A stretch of 64,000 nucleotides of DNA from Leptospira sp. GTDB taxonomy: Bacteria > Spirochaetota > Leptospiria > Leptospirales > Leptospiraceae. The stretch spans positions 54,502 through 118,501 of the forward strand of contig JAPZRK010000058.1 of the NCBI GenBank assembly GCA_027531445.1. The letters run 5' to 3'. The notes under the pieces are model-generated. The model worked only from the letters and a program-made list of their open reading frames with translations. It ran no database searches and was not told where the DNA came from. Of this stretch, positions 34,333 through 44,110 are shown one piece after another (position 1 is the first letter of the stretch; every line of letters begins with the position of its first letter). Both the position numbers and the translations under genes were made by a program.

Positions 34333-36175
34333 TTTTTTTCTACAGGCTCTCGTCTATTTGAGTGCCGCTATCATCATGGTTCCCATTGCCCATAAACTTG
34401 GCCTAGGCTCAGTACTTGGCTACTTACTTGCCGGGATAGGAATAGGTCCAGCAGTTCTCGGTTTGGTGGGGGCAGAAGGACAAGCACTGATGCACTTTGC
34501 AGAATTCGGTGTTGTTATGATGTTATTTGTCATTGGTCTTGAGCTAGAGATCCAACTTCTTTGGAAGTTGAAGGTATGGTTGCTCGGATTGGGTGGATTG
34601 CAAGTAGTGCTTACCACACTTTTTTTTGCAATACTTGGATATATGTTTGATGTGGCTTGGAAACCAGCCCTTGCGATTGGAATGATTTTATCTTTATCAT
34701 CGACTGCCATCGTATTACAAACATTAAAGGAGAAAGGACTGATGAAATCGCTATCTGGACAAGCATCTTTTTCTGTACTGTTATTCCAAGATATGGCAGT
34801 CATTCCGATGCTCGCGATTTTTCCACTACTTGCCTCGATTCACCTGTCTGCTGAGGATTCCCATTCAACATCTCTGATTCATCAATATCCAGCTTGGATC
34901 CAAACCATTATCGTCCTTTCAAGTATTTTTGGGATCATTCTACTCGGCAAATATGCACTCAGCCCCCTGTTTCGAGTATTGGCCAATACAGGACTAAGGG
35001 AAGTCTTCACCGGAGCGAGTCTCTTACTCGTGATAGGGATATCTCTTCTAATGGGAGCCATTGGACTGTCTGCGGCTCTCGGAACCTTTCTTGCAGGCGT
35101 TGTGCTTGCAAGTAGTGAATTCCGTCACGAGTTGGAAGGAGATATCGAACCGTTTAAAGGATTGCTTTTGGGTTTGTTTTTTTTAAGTGTAGGTGCTTCG
35201 ATGAATGTCGATGTTGTCTTTCAAGATCCGATTAAAATCACGTTAATCGTTATTTCGATCGTCATTGGCAAAGCTCTCATCTTATTTTTATTAGGTTATG
35301 CATTTAAACTTCCCCTCGATCAGAATTTATACTTTTCTCTTGGTCTTTCACAAGTAGGTGAATTCTCATTCGTCCTCTTCAGCTACTCTGAACAAAATGG
35401 TATCCTTTCCCGTGAACTAGTCACAAGTTTGGTTGCAGCTGTTGCAATCAGCATGGCTCTCACACCGATTTTCCTACTGATATATGAAAAATTTATCAAA
35501 TCGTTGATTGAGGATGACTCAAAAATTGTGAGAGAAAGTGACAAAATCGAAAATGAAGAAAACCCGATCATCATCGCCGGATTTGGAAAGTTCGGGAATA
35601 TGGTTGGTCGTTTTTTACGTGTTAGTGGGATTCCCGTAACGATATTAGATTATGATGCCGACAGAGTCGAAATGTTACGTAGGTTTGATTTTAAGGTTTA
35701 TTTTGGCGATGCGACAAGACACGAGCTTCTTTCCGGTGCTGGTGCCGAAAAAGCAAAATTACTGATCGCCGCTCTCGATAGCATCGAAAAACAAATCGAG
35801 CTCATTCACCTCACAAAAAAATACTTTCCAAACTTAAAAATTTTAGCACGGGCCGGAGACCGCGAAGAAGCATATACACTCAAAGAAATCGGAGCAGATT
35901 TTGTTTACCGCGAAACCCGAGAAACTGCAATCGAATTGGGTATAGATGCATTGAGACATTTAGGATACAGAGGATACCAGGCTAGGAGATCAGCGGCTAC
36001 TTTTTTACGCCATGATACGGATTCGTTTGAAGAATTGTACAAACACAGGAAAGATCGCAATACTTACATTAGCTTAGCAAAGCAAAGAAATGCTGAACTC
36101 GAAAGATTGATGCGAGTTGATATCGGAGAAAGTGCCGTCGATTCAGATCAAGGATGGAGCAATCTCGAGAGATAG
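34322..36175 (+). CDS. Kef-type K+/H+ antiporter with RCK domain
   Basis: 617 residues. The membrane domain (about 1-385, 12-13 helices) is of the CPA2 type, with ALGTFLAGVVLASSEF and LFFLSVGASM. The RCK (TrkA-N) domain starts near residue 415 with IIAGFGKFGNMVGRFL, and its Asp in ILDYDADRVEML binds a nucleotide. Kef proteins release K+ and acidify the cytoplasm during electrophile stress. Here it is the last gene of the arsenic operon and ends 3 bp from a convergent gene. Confidence 0.92.
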   Translation: MEGNFFLQALVYLSAAIIMVPIAHKLGLGSVLGYLLAGIGIGPAVLGLVGAEGQALMHFAEFGVVMMLFVIGLELEIQLLWKLKVWLLGLGGLQVVLTTLFFAILGYMFDVAWKPALAIGMILSLSSTAIVLQTLKEKGLMKSLSGQASFSVLLFQDMAVIPMLAIFPLLASIHLSAEDSHSTSLIHQYPAWIQTIIVLSSIFGIILLGKYALSPLFRVLANTGLREVFTGASLLLVIGISLLMGAIGLSAALGTFLAGVVLASSEFRHELEGDIEPFKGLLLGLFFLSVGASMNVDVVFQDPIKITLIVISIVIGKALILFLLGYAFKLPLDQNLYFSLGLSQVGEFSFVLFSYSEQNGILSRELVTSLVAAVAISMALTPIFLLIYEKFIKSLIEDDSKIVRESDKIENEENPIIIAGFGKFGNMVGRFLRVSGIPVTILDYDADRVEMLRRFDFKVYFGDATRHELLSGAGAEKAKLLIAALDSIEKQIELIHLTKKYFPNLKILARAGDREEAYTLKEIGADFVYRETRETAIELGIDALRHLGYRGYQARRSAATFLRHDTDSFEELYKHRKDRNTYISLAKQRNAELERLMRVDIGESAVDSDQGWSNLER

Positions 36176-36178
36176 CTT

Positions 36179-36850
36179 TTAAGCCTCAGCTTTCTTTTTG
36201 ATTTCAGGTGGTGGGAATTTATAGGGCATGTTTGATAGTTTTGCTATCTCCAACATTGATTCATACAAATACATCTCAGGATCATCTTTTTTTGAATAAG
36301 GTCTTGGGATTCCAAAACGAATGTATAAAGTCCTACGCGGGAACCCTGGTTTATATTCCAATCCAGTACAAATGGTCTGTATCGGCTCCACAGGTTTTCC
36401 TGCAATAAATCGAAAACCAGGTGATTTACCCTTTGCAACTCGGTGTGGATTTCTGGATTGTTCAGGAAAAATAACTAATAAGTTTCCTTCATGAAGAATC
36501 TTTCTTGCAAATAACAATTGTTCCTTGCTTTTTTCAGGATTGTTACGATCAACTGGAATCCCTCCGATCTTTAGAAAGAAGCCAAAAAAATAGGGTTTAA
36601 CAAGGTTATCTTTGATGATGCACCATGCATCCTTTCTGCCTAAAAAGTCTGCCATTGCAGGCAAACCTAAAACCATATCATGATTGCTACAATGTTTTGA
36701 TAATACAAGAAGTGAACCTTCAGGTTTGACTCCTTCTGGAATTTCAACAATCACACGAAATCGAAGTGCATAGAGATATTTACCAACATAGTAAAGAATC
36801 TTGGAAATAATTTGTGATTTACCTGGATGAGATTGCTTCTCGTTTTTCAT
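36179..36850 (-). CDS. 1-acyl-glycerol-3-phosphate acyltransferase (PlsC-like)
   Basis: About 223 residues from ATG 36850; a TTG at 36862 is an alternative. Catalytic HCSNHD (H-x4-D), then GGIPVDRNN, and FPEQSRNP in place of the usual FPEGTR. It would transfer the second acyl chain in phospholipid synthesis at the inner membrane. It lies convergent with the kef gene and downstream of an acyl-CoA dehydrogenase gene separated by a terminator. Confidence 0.88.
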   Translation of the reverse strand: MKNEKQSHPGKSQIISKILYYVGKYLYALRFRVIVEIPEGVKPEGSLLVLSKHCSNHDMVLGLPAMADFLGRKDAWCIIKDNLVKPYFFGFFLKIGGIPVDRNNPEKSKEQLLFARKILHEGNLLVIFPEQSRNPHRVAKGKSPGFRFIAGKPVEPIQTICTGLEYKPGFPRRTLYIRFGIPRPYSKKDDPEMYLYESMLEIAKLSNMPYKFPPPEIKKKAEA

Positions 36851-36917
36851 ACAATAACCCAAAAATGCAATAGCTTCATTCGAATGCTAGTGAGAATTCC
36901 CTCTATCGACTTAAAAA

Positions 36918-36951
36918 TAAAAAAGCCTCGATCTTTTCAGAACGAGGCTTT
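36918..36951 (-). terminator. Rho-independent terminator after the acyl-CoA dehydrogenase gene
   Basis: Nine-base arms AAAGCCTCG and CGAGGCTTT (36922-36930 and 36943-36951) enclose a 12-base loop. On the minus strand the stem is followed by TTTTATTTTT, a good U-tract. It lies 24 bp past the dehydrogenase stop and isolates it from the plsC-like gene. Confidence 0.85.
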
Positions 36952-36974
36952 CCAAACAGCGGTCTAGCTTTAAT

Positions 36975-38141
36975 CTAACCTTTGTTTGATGCCGCTTCTT
37001 TGATTACATATGCTGCAATCTCATTCTTTTGGATTTGAGTTGTTCCTTCAAAGATAGTTAAAATCTTGGAGTCTCTCATCAATTTTTCAACAGGATACTC
37101 TTTTGTGTATCCGTATCCACCAAAAATCTGAACCGCGTCTGTCGCACACTGAACCGCACACTCAGATGCATATGCTTTTGCAATTGCAGAGTATTTTGGA
37201 AGGTTTGGATCGTTTGCATCCGAAAGACGAGCCGCCTTGTAAGTGATCTCTCTTGCTGTCTCAACCTTAATTGACATGTCAGCAAGGATGTGTTGAATCG
37301 CTTGGAAAGTTCCGATTTTTACACCGAACTGTTCTCTTTCTCGAGCGTAACGAGCCGCATGGTCTAATGCCGCTTGTGCAACTCCAACACCCATAACTGC
37401 GACGAATGGACGAGATGCATTTAAAGTTTGTAGAGCATAAACAAAACCTAAGTTTTCCTTACCAACTAATGCATCTTCGCCAACTTCACAATCTTCAAAT
37501 ATTACTTGGTGAGTAGAAGAAGCACGGATACCGAGTTTGTCTTCTTTTTTACCAACAGTCAAACCTTTTGCGCTACGTGGCACGTAGAAACAAGAAACAC
37601 CTCGTGTTCCACGGTTTTTGTCAGTATATGCAAATACTGTAAATGCTTGTGCATCACCAGCACCAGTGATCCACTGTTTTGCGCCATTGATGATCCATTT
37701 GTCACCTTTCTTTTCGGCACGCGTTGTCATGCCAGGCACATCCGAACCAGCACCTGGCTCTGATAAACAGAAAGATACGCCAAATTTTCCATCAGCGATT
37801 TCAGGAAGCCACTTTAACTTTTGTTCGTGGGTAGCACCTTTAAGGATAGGAAGGATTCCAAGACCTGTATAAGCAAAACCTAATGCGATTCCAAGGCATC
37901 CGCGTGACAATTCTTCAATCGCCAAACACTGCTCAATCGCACCGAGTCCCCATCCACCGTATTCTTCTGGAATCACGAGTCCATTGATACCGAGTTCGGA
38001 ACGCATTTTGTTGATGAGTTCTGTTGGATGTTGGTTTTTTTCGTCCCAGTGCAATGCGACTTCATGGGGGATTTCTTTTTTAACAAAATTTCTTACTAAA
38101 TCTCTGATTTCAAGCTGTTGCTCTGTGAATTGCTGGTACAT
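36975..38141 (-). CDS. Acyl-CoA dehydrogenase
   Basis: 388 residues with the full family pattern: FCLSEPGAGSDVPGM (flavin and substrate loop), WITGAGDAQAFTV, REQFGVKIGTFQAIQH and the C-terminal QIFGGYGYTKEYPVEKLMRD, EGTTQIQKNEIA with catalytic Glu. It oxidises acyl-CoA to enoyl-CoA with FAD. The form resembles short/medium- or branched-chain enzymes; the exact chain length is not readable. Single-gene transcript ending in the hairpin at 36918-36951. Confidence 0.96.
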   Translation of the reverse strand: MYQQFTEQQLEIRDLVRNFVKKEIPHEVALHWDEKNQHPTELINKMRSELGINGLVIPEEYGGWGLGAIEQCLAIEELSRGCLGIALGFAYTGLGILPILKGATHEQKLKWLPEIADGKFGVSFCLSEPGAGSDVPGMTTRAEKKGDKWIINGAKQWITGAGDAQAFTVFAYTDKNRGTRGVSCFYVPRSAKGLTVGKKEDKLGIRASSTHQVIFEDCEVGEDALVGKENLGFVYALQTLNASRPFVAVMGVGVAQAALDHAARYAREREQFGVKIGTFQAIQHILADMSIKVETAREITYKAARLSDANDPNLPKYSAIAKAYASECAVQCATDAVQIFGGYGYTKEYPVEKLMRDSKILTIFEGTTQIQKNEIAAYVIKEAASNKG

Positions 38142-38258
38142 TCTGGGAGGTTCCTTCTAAGAATGGGTATTTACTACCTTTTTTCGTACATCTCATTCTA
38201 TGCCAAGGGTTTTTCTGTCTTTACAAAGTATCTTGGAAAAGCTGAAATGTGCAATTGT

Positions 38259-39269
38259 ATGTCAAAAATAAGTCGATCCCAAAATCTCTTTCAGAGGGCA
38301 GCAAGCCTCACCCTTCTCCCTATTTTCTTCCTCTTCGTTGCTTGTTCGGGAAGGCCAACTTACGAATCAAAACCTCTCACACCGTATGAAAGTTTTGACA
38401 TTTATTTCCAAGCAAAGCTAGCTGAAAGCAAGGCCAAAGGCCACAGGCCTGGCAACGAAGAGCGTTACATTAGCTTTGGAAAAAAGACACCGCTAGCATT
38501 CCTTTACATTCACGGCTTTGGCGCTTCCCGTGCAGAGGGTGAAGCTGTCATGGAGGTTCTCGCCAAAAAATTCAAAGCAAATACCTACCTACTCCGACTA
38601 CCAGGTCATGGTACAAATAAAGAAGACCAGGCAGCACAGAAATTTTCGGATTATTTGGATGCCTCTCGTGAGGCTCTCGAAATGATGCAAGGCCAGGGTG
38701 ATCGGGTCATCCTGTTCGGTTCTTCCATGGGTGGACTCCTTTCCACTTGGCTTGCTTCTGAGTATCCGGACAAAGTGGGCGGCGTTGTCCTTGCCAATCC
38801 ATTTTATGGCCCGGTAGACAAAAGTATGAACATCCTCAATTATCCAGGCGGCTTGACTTTCATTCATCTTTTGAAGGGAAAGATCCGCAACACAACTAAA
38901 CAAAATGATCCAAATGTCCTACCTGAAAGGAATGATTACTGGTATGGAGAACAATATTTTTCCTCACTTGTTGCTGTGAATGATCTTCGGAATTATGCAT
39001 CTGTGCCGGAAGTTTTCAAAAAAGTTTCCGCACCGAGTCTCCTTCTATACTACTACAAAAATGAAAAAGAACAAGACCCAACCGCAAGTGTTCCGCTTAT
39101 GTTAGCTGGATTCAAAAGCTTCGGTTTGGAAAAAACACCTAACCCACAAAATAAAGAAATTCGAATCGAGAACGGTCGTCATGTGCTCATGTCGAAATGG
39201 ATTATAACTGATAAAGCGCTGATCGAAAAAGAGACTGAGGCATGGTTAAAAGAAATTTCGAAAAAGTAG
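38259..39269 (+). CDS. Lipoprotein alpha/beta hydrolase (esterase/thioesterase-like)
   Basis: 336 residues from ATG 38259, with lipobox FVAC near residue 29; ATG 38247 and a longer frame exist but the longer one overlaps the divergent gene. The fold shows FLYIHGFGASRAEGE, LRLPGHGTNKED, the nucleophile elbow GSSMGG and the His in ENGRHVLMSK. It is probably anchored on the periplasmic side. It lies 4 bp upstream of an SDR gene. Confidence 0.85.
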   Translation: MSKISRSQNLFQRAASLTLLPIFFLFVACSGRPTYESKPLTPYESFDIYFQAKLAESKAKGHRPGNEERYISFGKKTPLAFLYIHGFGASRAEGEAVMEVLAKKFKANTYLLRLPGHGTNKEDQAAQKFSDYLDASREALEMMQGQGDRVILFGSSMGGLLSTWLASEYPDKVGGVVLANPFYGPVDKSMNILNYPGGLTFIHLLKGKIRNTTKQNDPNVLPERNDYWYGEQYFSSLVAVNDLRNYASVPEVFKKVSAPSLLLYYYKNEKEQDPTASVPLMLAGFKSFGLEKTPNPQNKEIRIENGRHVLMSKWIITDKALIEKETEAWLKEISKK

Positions 39270-39273
39270 ATAT

Positions 39274-39978
39274 ATGCTCAAAGAAAATAGAATCGCATTA
39301 GTTACTGGTGCCAACCGAGGTATTGGTAAGGAAGTCGCGTTGGAACTTGCTCATGCGGGTGCTTATGTAATAGTAGGTGCACGCAATGAGGAAGAAGGAG
39401 AAGAGACTCGGGATCTGATTCTAAAAAATGGTGGAAGAGCCGAGCACTTTCCTTTGGATGTTTCAAAAGAAAAAAGTGTTTTAGCTCTTAGTGATTTGAT
39501 TGAAGGAACACATGGAAGGTTAGACATTCTTGTAAACAATGCAGGAATATTTATCGATAAAGGTGAATTTGTAAATACAACGATGGAAGAATTGAATGCA
39601 ACACTACAAACAAATGTTGCAGGACCTTTCCGACTCACACAGCTTTTTTTACCTCGAATGATTCAAAACAATTACGGTCGCATTGTCAATGTTAGCTCCG
39701 GAATGGGCCAACTTTCAGATATGGGTAGTGGATACCCAGCATACCGTATATCGAAAACCGCAATCAATGCTATAACACGGATTTCCGCACAAGAGGCTGT
39801 TGGAAAGAATATCAAAGTCAATTCTGTTTGTCCTGGTTGGGTAAAAACAGATATGGGTGGACCCAATGCAAGTCGTTCGATAGAAAAAGGTGCCGAAACC
39901 ATTATTTGGGCGGCTTTACTGCCAGATGATGGCCCTACTGGAAAGTTCTTTCGGGATAAAAAAGAAATCGAGTGGTGA
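39274..39978 (+). CDS. Short-chain dehydrogenase/reductase
   Basis: 234 residues, classical SDR. TGANRGIGKE binds NAD(P), NNAG stabilises the core, SSGMGQLSD holds the catalytic Ser, and YRISK the Tyr/Lys pair (Y-x3-K). The Pro-Gly motif CPGWVKTDMGG follows. Strongly resembles carbonyl-reductase-like SDRs. Substrate unknown. It is probably co-transcribed with the hydrolase. Confidence 0.93.
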   Translation: MLKENRIALVTGANRGIGKEVALELAHAGAYVIVGARNEEEGEETRDLILKNGGRAEHFPLDVSKEKSVLALSDLIEGTHGRLDILVNNAGIFIDKGEFVNTTMEELNATLQTNVAGPFRLTQLFLPRMIQNNYGRIVNVSSGMGQLSDMGSGYPAYRISKTAINAITRISAQEAVGKNIKVNSVCPGWVKTDMGGPNASRSIEKGAETIIWAALLPDDGPTGKFFRDKKEIEW

Positions 39979-39986
39979 CTTTATCC

Positions 39987-40424
39987 CTACATTTCTAATT
40001 CTTCTGGGATACCGAAAATGGTTTGTTCTTTCGCAATTCCTTTCAGTTTGTGAACACTGATTTGCTCCCATTTGACTGTAATTTCCGTTGCAAATTCATC
40101 CGATGCAATTACTGCTTTTTTTAACTGACCGCACATTCCGGCAATGCGGCTGGTTAGATTAACAGCTTCACCTATCACAGTAAAGTCGAGCCGATCTTCC
40201 GATCCGATATTTCCATACATAATTTTTCCCATATGGATACCTACACCGTGGAGAATTCGTATTTTGCCCTCAGATTGGCGTCTTTCATTTAAAATTCCAA
40301 GTTCTTTGAAGGCTCTTCTAACTGCAATGAGCGCCTTGAATCCAACCCGTCTTTTGCTACCTTCTTCAAATGGAAAGACAGCGAGAATTCTCAGTAAAGG
40401 AATAGTAATAAGTAGCGGCAGTCT
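39987..40424 (-). pseudogene. Truncated class III adenylate cyclase
   Basis: The frame from about 40424 to 39987 reads AVFPFEEGSKRR, then HGVGIHMGKIMYGNIGSEDR, LDFTVIGEAVNLTSRIAGM and LKGIAKEQTIFGIPEE. It closely matches the C-terminal half of the intact cyclase at 41512-42837 (AVFPFEPN, YGNIGSKERLDFTVIGDAVN, LKGVSQPRKIFAIP). The region upstream is closed by a stop at 40425-40427, and the metal-binding SDIRNF and GDG motifs and sensory N-terminus are missing. It cannot make a working enzyme alone. Confidence 0.8.
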
Positions 40425-40691
40425 TTAGCACATGAAAAATCGGGCTTGAATTAAATTGACTGGATCGAAGCGATCCCAATTTAAATCGATTTTCGCTGAT
40501 TCTGCCAGTTGAAAAATGATGGTTGGATTTTGAGTGTGATAAGGGATCTACTTGCGTACTTAAAGATTGTTCTGCGGAATGAGCAATCCATAGGTACGCC
40601 ATTGATTTAACTTTTTTACTTAATTCTAAATACCACTCAATAAATTGCTCTAACATAAGAAATCGTATAAAGTATCTAAGCTGGCATAATC

Positions 40692-41399
40692 TTACTTGAG
40701 TTCCACTATCAATTCATAATCTCCCTCTGTTATATCTTTGGCACCGGAAACTCCAATAAAGACGCGATATGGATTCCCAACGGCTCTCAACTCTACTGAC
40801 TGTGGCTCACTTGGTTTTGTAAAATCTGGTTGTCCGATCCAAGTAGGATGAGAGGCTTCACAGCTTACTGCTCCATAAACTTTTGGTGGGATATACTTTG
40901 GATCGAATCCACTAAATGCGTATAAGTTGATTCTTTTGTTTGTATTCTTGGGTTTGACTGTGATGATCATCGTACTTTTTTTAGGAAGGTCCGTCCAATA
41001 GAAGACTTGATTTCCTTCAAACTCTACGTTGCGTATGCCAGGCCAACAAGCCATACTGCTAGACTCTGCCCATTCCAAATCTTCTAAGATGGCACCTGTT
41101 TTTAAATTGCCCATAATCGAGACTGATTTCTTTTTTTCTGATTTTATAAATGTGACACCCTTGATCTCAGCCATTGGACTTATACGCTCCGAGGTAACCA
41201 CTTCATCATAACTATCAGAATAACCGTCGTAATGAACCAAATATCCTTCAGGTTGGACTTTTAAAACCTTCCCACTATAAGATTTGTTAGTCTTAGGATC
41301 CAAGACTTCTACTCGATCTCCCGCTACAAAAGTTGGTGCAGAGAAAATACTAACTGCAAAGAAGAAATTAAATAGAATGAAAAAACATTTTTGTCTCAT
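40692..41399 (-). CDS. Secreted protein with a Tudor/Agenet-like N-terminal domain
   Basis: 235 residues from ATG 41399 (GTG 41423 is an alternative). Signal peptide MRQKCFFILFNFFFAVSIFSA. Then FVAGDRVEVLDPKTNKSYSG and KVLKVQPEGYLVHYDGYSD followed by DEVVTSERI strongly recall Agenet/Tudor-knot domains (V-G-D-x-V-E-V, W/Y-x-A-K-V, V-H-Y-x-G-Y). The C-terminal part is beta-rich, with Cys residues near 131 and 177. Role unknown; a bacterial SH3-like surface or wall-binding domain is an alternative reading. Confidence 0.65.
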   Translation of the reverse strand: MRQKCFFILFNFFFAVSIFSAPTFVAGDRVEVLDPKTNKSYSGKVLKVQPEGYLVHYDGYSDSYDEVVTSERISPMAEIKGVTFIKSEKKKSVSIMGNLKTGAILEDLEWAESSSMACWPGIRNVEFEGNQVFYWTDLPKKSTMIITVKPKNTNKRINLYAFSGFDPKYIPPKVYGAVSCEASHPTWIGQPDFTKPSEPQSVELRAVGNPYRVFIGVSGAKDITEGDYELIVELK

Positions 41400-41511
41400 T
41401 GGATTGCCTACCTTATGAATCACTCAATATTTGATTATTAAAATCTATGAGCAAGAATATAATTTATAGAATCGGAAAGTAGAAAATCTGCGACAGTTAG
41501 AAAAAAGAAAC

Positions 41512-42837
41512 TTAGGTAGCCGAAAGATTTTTTTCATTCATTTCTTCAGCTTGGGGAATCGCAAAAATCTTACGAGGTTGGGAGACTCCTTTTAGGTCAT
41601 GAATACCCAAGTCTCGCCAATGTATGTCTACTTCATTTGCAAATTCTTCGGAGGCAAGAACTGCTTTACGTAATTTACCACAAAGACCCGCGATCCTACT
41701 ACTAATATTGACTGCATCTCCGATCACAGTGAAATCGAGTCTTTCCTTAGAACCAATATTTCCATACAAAACTTTTCCGAAATGTAAGCCAACGCCATGT
41801 TCTATCGCTATCTTATTTTTTGCTGATCGTTCTTTGTTTTTTTTACGTAAATCAAGTAATATTCTACGTGCCGCAAGTAACGATTTGAAATGTGCCTTCA
41901 CTCGATGATTCGGTTCAAATGGGAAAACCGCAAGCAGTCCATCTCCTAACATTTTCAAAACTTCTCCGCCTAAATCCTCGATGTGGCCAATACAAATATC
42001 AAAGTACTCATTTAACATTTCGACGAGCTCTAGTGGAGCTAGATTTTCGCTAATTCCAGTAAAATTTCTAATATCAGAGAACCATATAACAGATGATATT
42101 TCCTCAAAATCTCCTCTCAATATTTTTCCTGCATGGACTTCCTTTCCGGTCCGTTTTCCCAAGTAAACTTGTAACAAACTCTCTGTTGTCATTTTTTGTG
42201 CAAATTGATCTAATTTAATGGAAACTAAGTGACTGGAGCGCTCTAAAAAATCGAGTGCTTCGATGGAAAATCCGCTAGGGTTTTTGGTAGAGAAACTCAT
42301 GTAACCGAACGGGGAATTATATGAGAATTGAGGGCAAAGAAAATAATCAGTTACTCCCTGCGAAAAGATTTCATCAAGGATTTCAAAATCTCTTTTTCCA
42401 TCTATCTTTCCTTCATCAAGGAAGGAATACCGATAAGGTTTTTTATTCCGAAAGACGGACGGGATCGGACTTTTGGTATAAACAGAATCCAATAGACGTC
42501 CGGTTGGGAATTTTGAAACGACCAACTTCCCTCGTTCAAATTCTACTTGGGATTGATTGAAAAAAACGGTATCATCGCGAAATTGAAAGTCTGACTCCGA
42601 GTTCAGATTTTTCCAAAGATAAGTGATCGCGCTAACTTGCGGATGAAGAGCTCTTATACCATAGTTAACGCGCGCTAAAGTGATACCACTTTCAAAAAGA
42701 TAGTTCACATAAGCGTTGATAAGTTCTTCCGAATTTGCCAATTGGCCGACAGACTTATAAATCCAATCTACAAAGTCTTTATAAGAGTAACTTTCGTTTG
42801 GTTTCATATGAAACATGACCATAGGATGTATGGTCAT
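41512..42837 (-). CDS. Class III adenylate/guanylate cyclase with N-terminal sensory region
   Basis: 441 residues. The cyclase domain occupies about 245-420: WFSDIRNFTGIS carries the first metal Asp, MLGDGLLAVFPFE the second, and GNIGSKERLDFTVIGDAVNISSRIAG the substrate and transition-state region. The N-terminal 200 residues look GAF-like and contain YKDFVDWIYK. It should make cAMP (or cGMP) in response to an unknown signal. The truncated copy 1 kb away points to local duplication. Confidence 0.93.
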   Translation of the reverse strand: MTIHPMVMFHMKPNESYSYKDFVDWIYKSVGQLANSEELINAYVNYLFESGITLARVNYGIRALHPQVSAITYLWKNLNSESDFQFRDDTVFFNQSQVEFERGKLVVSKFPTGRLLDSVYTKSPIPSVFRNKKPYRYSFLDEGKIDGKRDFEILDEIFSQGVTDYFLCPQFSYNSPFGYMSFSTKNPSGFSIEALDFLERSSHLVSIKLDQFAQKMTTESLLQVYLGKRTGKEVHAGKILRGDFEEISSVIWFSDIRNFTGISENLAPLELVEMLNEYFDICIGHIEDLGGEVLKMLGDGLLAVFPFEPNHRVKAHFKSLLAARRILLDLRKKNKERSAKNKIAIEHGVGLHFGKVLYGNIGSKERLDFTVIGDAVNISSRIAGLCGKLRKAVLASEEFANEVDIHWRDLGIHDLKGVSQPRKIFAIPQAEEMNEKNLSAT

Positions 42838-42860
42838 GTGTTTACTTTTATCCTAATGGA

Positions 42861-44072
42861 TTATTTGAGTTTTGAATCCAATCGTTTTTGAACCGCTTCC
42901 ATAAATTGGAATGTATCAAGTTCCTTTTTAGTCGCCGCAGTTGAAAGTGATAGTAAATCTTTTGTCATTTCTCCACCTTCAATCGTTTCGATGATAGCTT
43001 CTTCCAATTTGTGTGCAAAATTCACAACGTCAGGTGTTCCGTCGAGCTCACCGCGTTTTGCGAGAGCACCTGTCCAAGCAAAAATAGATGCAACAGAATT
43101 TGTAGAAGTAGTTTCACCTTTTTGGTACTTTCTATAGTGACGTGTCACTGTTCCATGTGCCGCTTCGTATTCATACTTTCCATCTGGAGACACAAGTACT
43201 GAAGTCATTAGTCCCAAGGATCCGAAACCAGAAGCTACCATATCACTCATAACATCGCCATCGTAGTTCATAAGTGCCCATAGTTGACCACCTTCATTCT
43301 TCATGATTTGAGCCACTGCGTCATCGATTAAGTAATAGGAGTAAGTGATTCCAGCGGCTTTCATCGCTGATTCTTGTTCTTTCGCCATTGAATCAAAAAT
43401 ATCACGAAATCTTGCGTGGTATTTTTTTGAAATGGTATCTTTCGTTGCAAACCAAATGCTGATCTTTTCAGAAAGTGCATAATTAAAACAAGCTTTTGCA
43501 AAGGATTTGATCGACTCGTCCAAGTTGAACATTGCCATCGCAACGCCACTTCCCTTGTATTCATTTACAACCAATCTTTGTTTTTCTTTACCTGATGAAT
43601 CGGTGTAAACCAATTCAACTTTGCCAGGACCATCGATAGTCATCTCAACGTTTCTATAAATGTCACCAAACGCATGTCGTCCAATTGCAATCGGCTTCTT
43701 CCAAGAATTGACTGCAGCAGGTATGTTGTTGATAATGATAGGTTTTCGGAAAACAGTACCGTCAAGGATCGCACGTATCGTTCCGTTTGGTGATTTCCAT
43801 TCTTGTTTTAAATTGTATTCTTTAACTCGATCGGCATTGGGAGTAATCGTTGCACACTTGACTCCTACACCATGTTTTTGAATCGCTTTTGCAGAATCAA
43901 CTGTGACTTGATCATCTGTTTTGTCACGGTATTCAACACCAAGGTCATAATATTCTAAAGTGATGTCGAGGTATGGATGGATAAACCTGTCTTTAATTTC
44001 TTTCCAGATGATCCTTGTCATCTCGTCGCCATCTAACTCTACCAGTGGTGTCTTTACTTTGATTTTGCTCAT
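42861..44072 (-). CDS. icd: NADP-dependent isocitrate dehydrogenase
   Basis: 403 residues of the eukaryote-like homodimeric type. [18 protein letters not shown] binds isocitrate, [21 protein letters not shown] is the family signature with the metal Asp residues, and [22 protein letters not shown] binds NADP. It oxidises isocitrate to 2-oxoglutarate in the TCA cycle. Its start is followed upstream by a 17-bp imperfect palindrome at 44095-44111. Confidence 0.97.
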   Translation of the reverse strand: MSKIKVKTPLVELDGDEMTRIIWKEIKDRFIHPYLDITLEYYDLGVEYRDKTDDQVTVDSAKAIQKHGVGVKCATITPNADRVKEYNLKQEWKSPNGTIRAILDGTVFRKPIIINNIPAAVNSWKKPIAIGRHAFGDIYRNVEMTIDGPGKVELVYTDSSGKEKQRLVVNEYKGSGVAMAMFNLDESIKSFAKACFNYALSEKISIWFATKDTISKKYHARFRDIFDSMAKEQESAMKAAGITYSYYLIDDAVAQIMKNEGGQLWALMNYDGDVMSDMVASGFGSLGLMTSVLVSPDGKYEYEAAHGTVTRHYRKYQKGETTSTNSVASIFAWTGALAKRGELDGTPDVVNFAHKLEEAIIETIEGGEMTKDLLSLSTAATKKELDTFQFMEAVQKRLDSKLK

Positions 44073-44110
44073 TTTATACTCCTGAAAATTTTATAGTGAA
44101 ATTATTTCGC

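Noticed and set aside
40366..40656. A 96-codon minus-strand frame (MLEQFIEWYLELSKK) upstream of the truncated cyclase
   Set aside because: It overlaps the cyclase remnant in another frame, has an unbalanced composition with Ser/Tyr runs, and shows no resemblance to the intact cyclase's N-terminus. It may be part of the decayed region, but I cannot support a gene.
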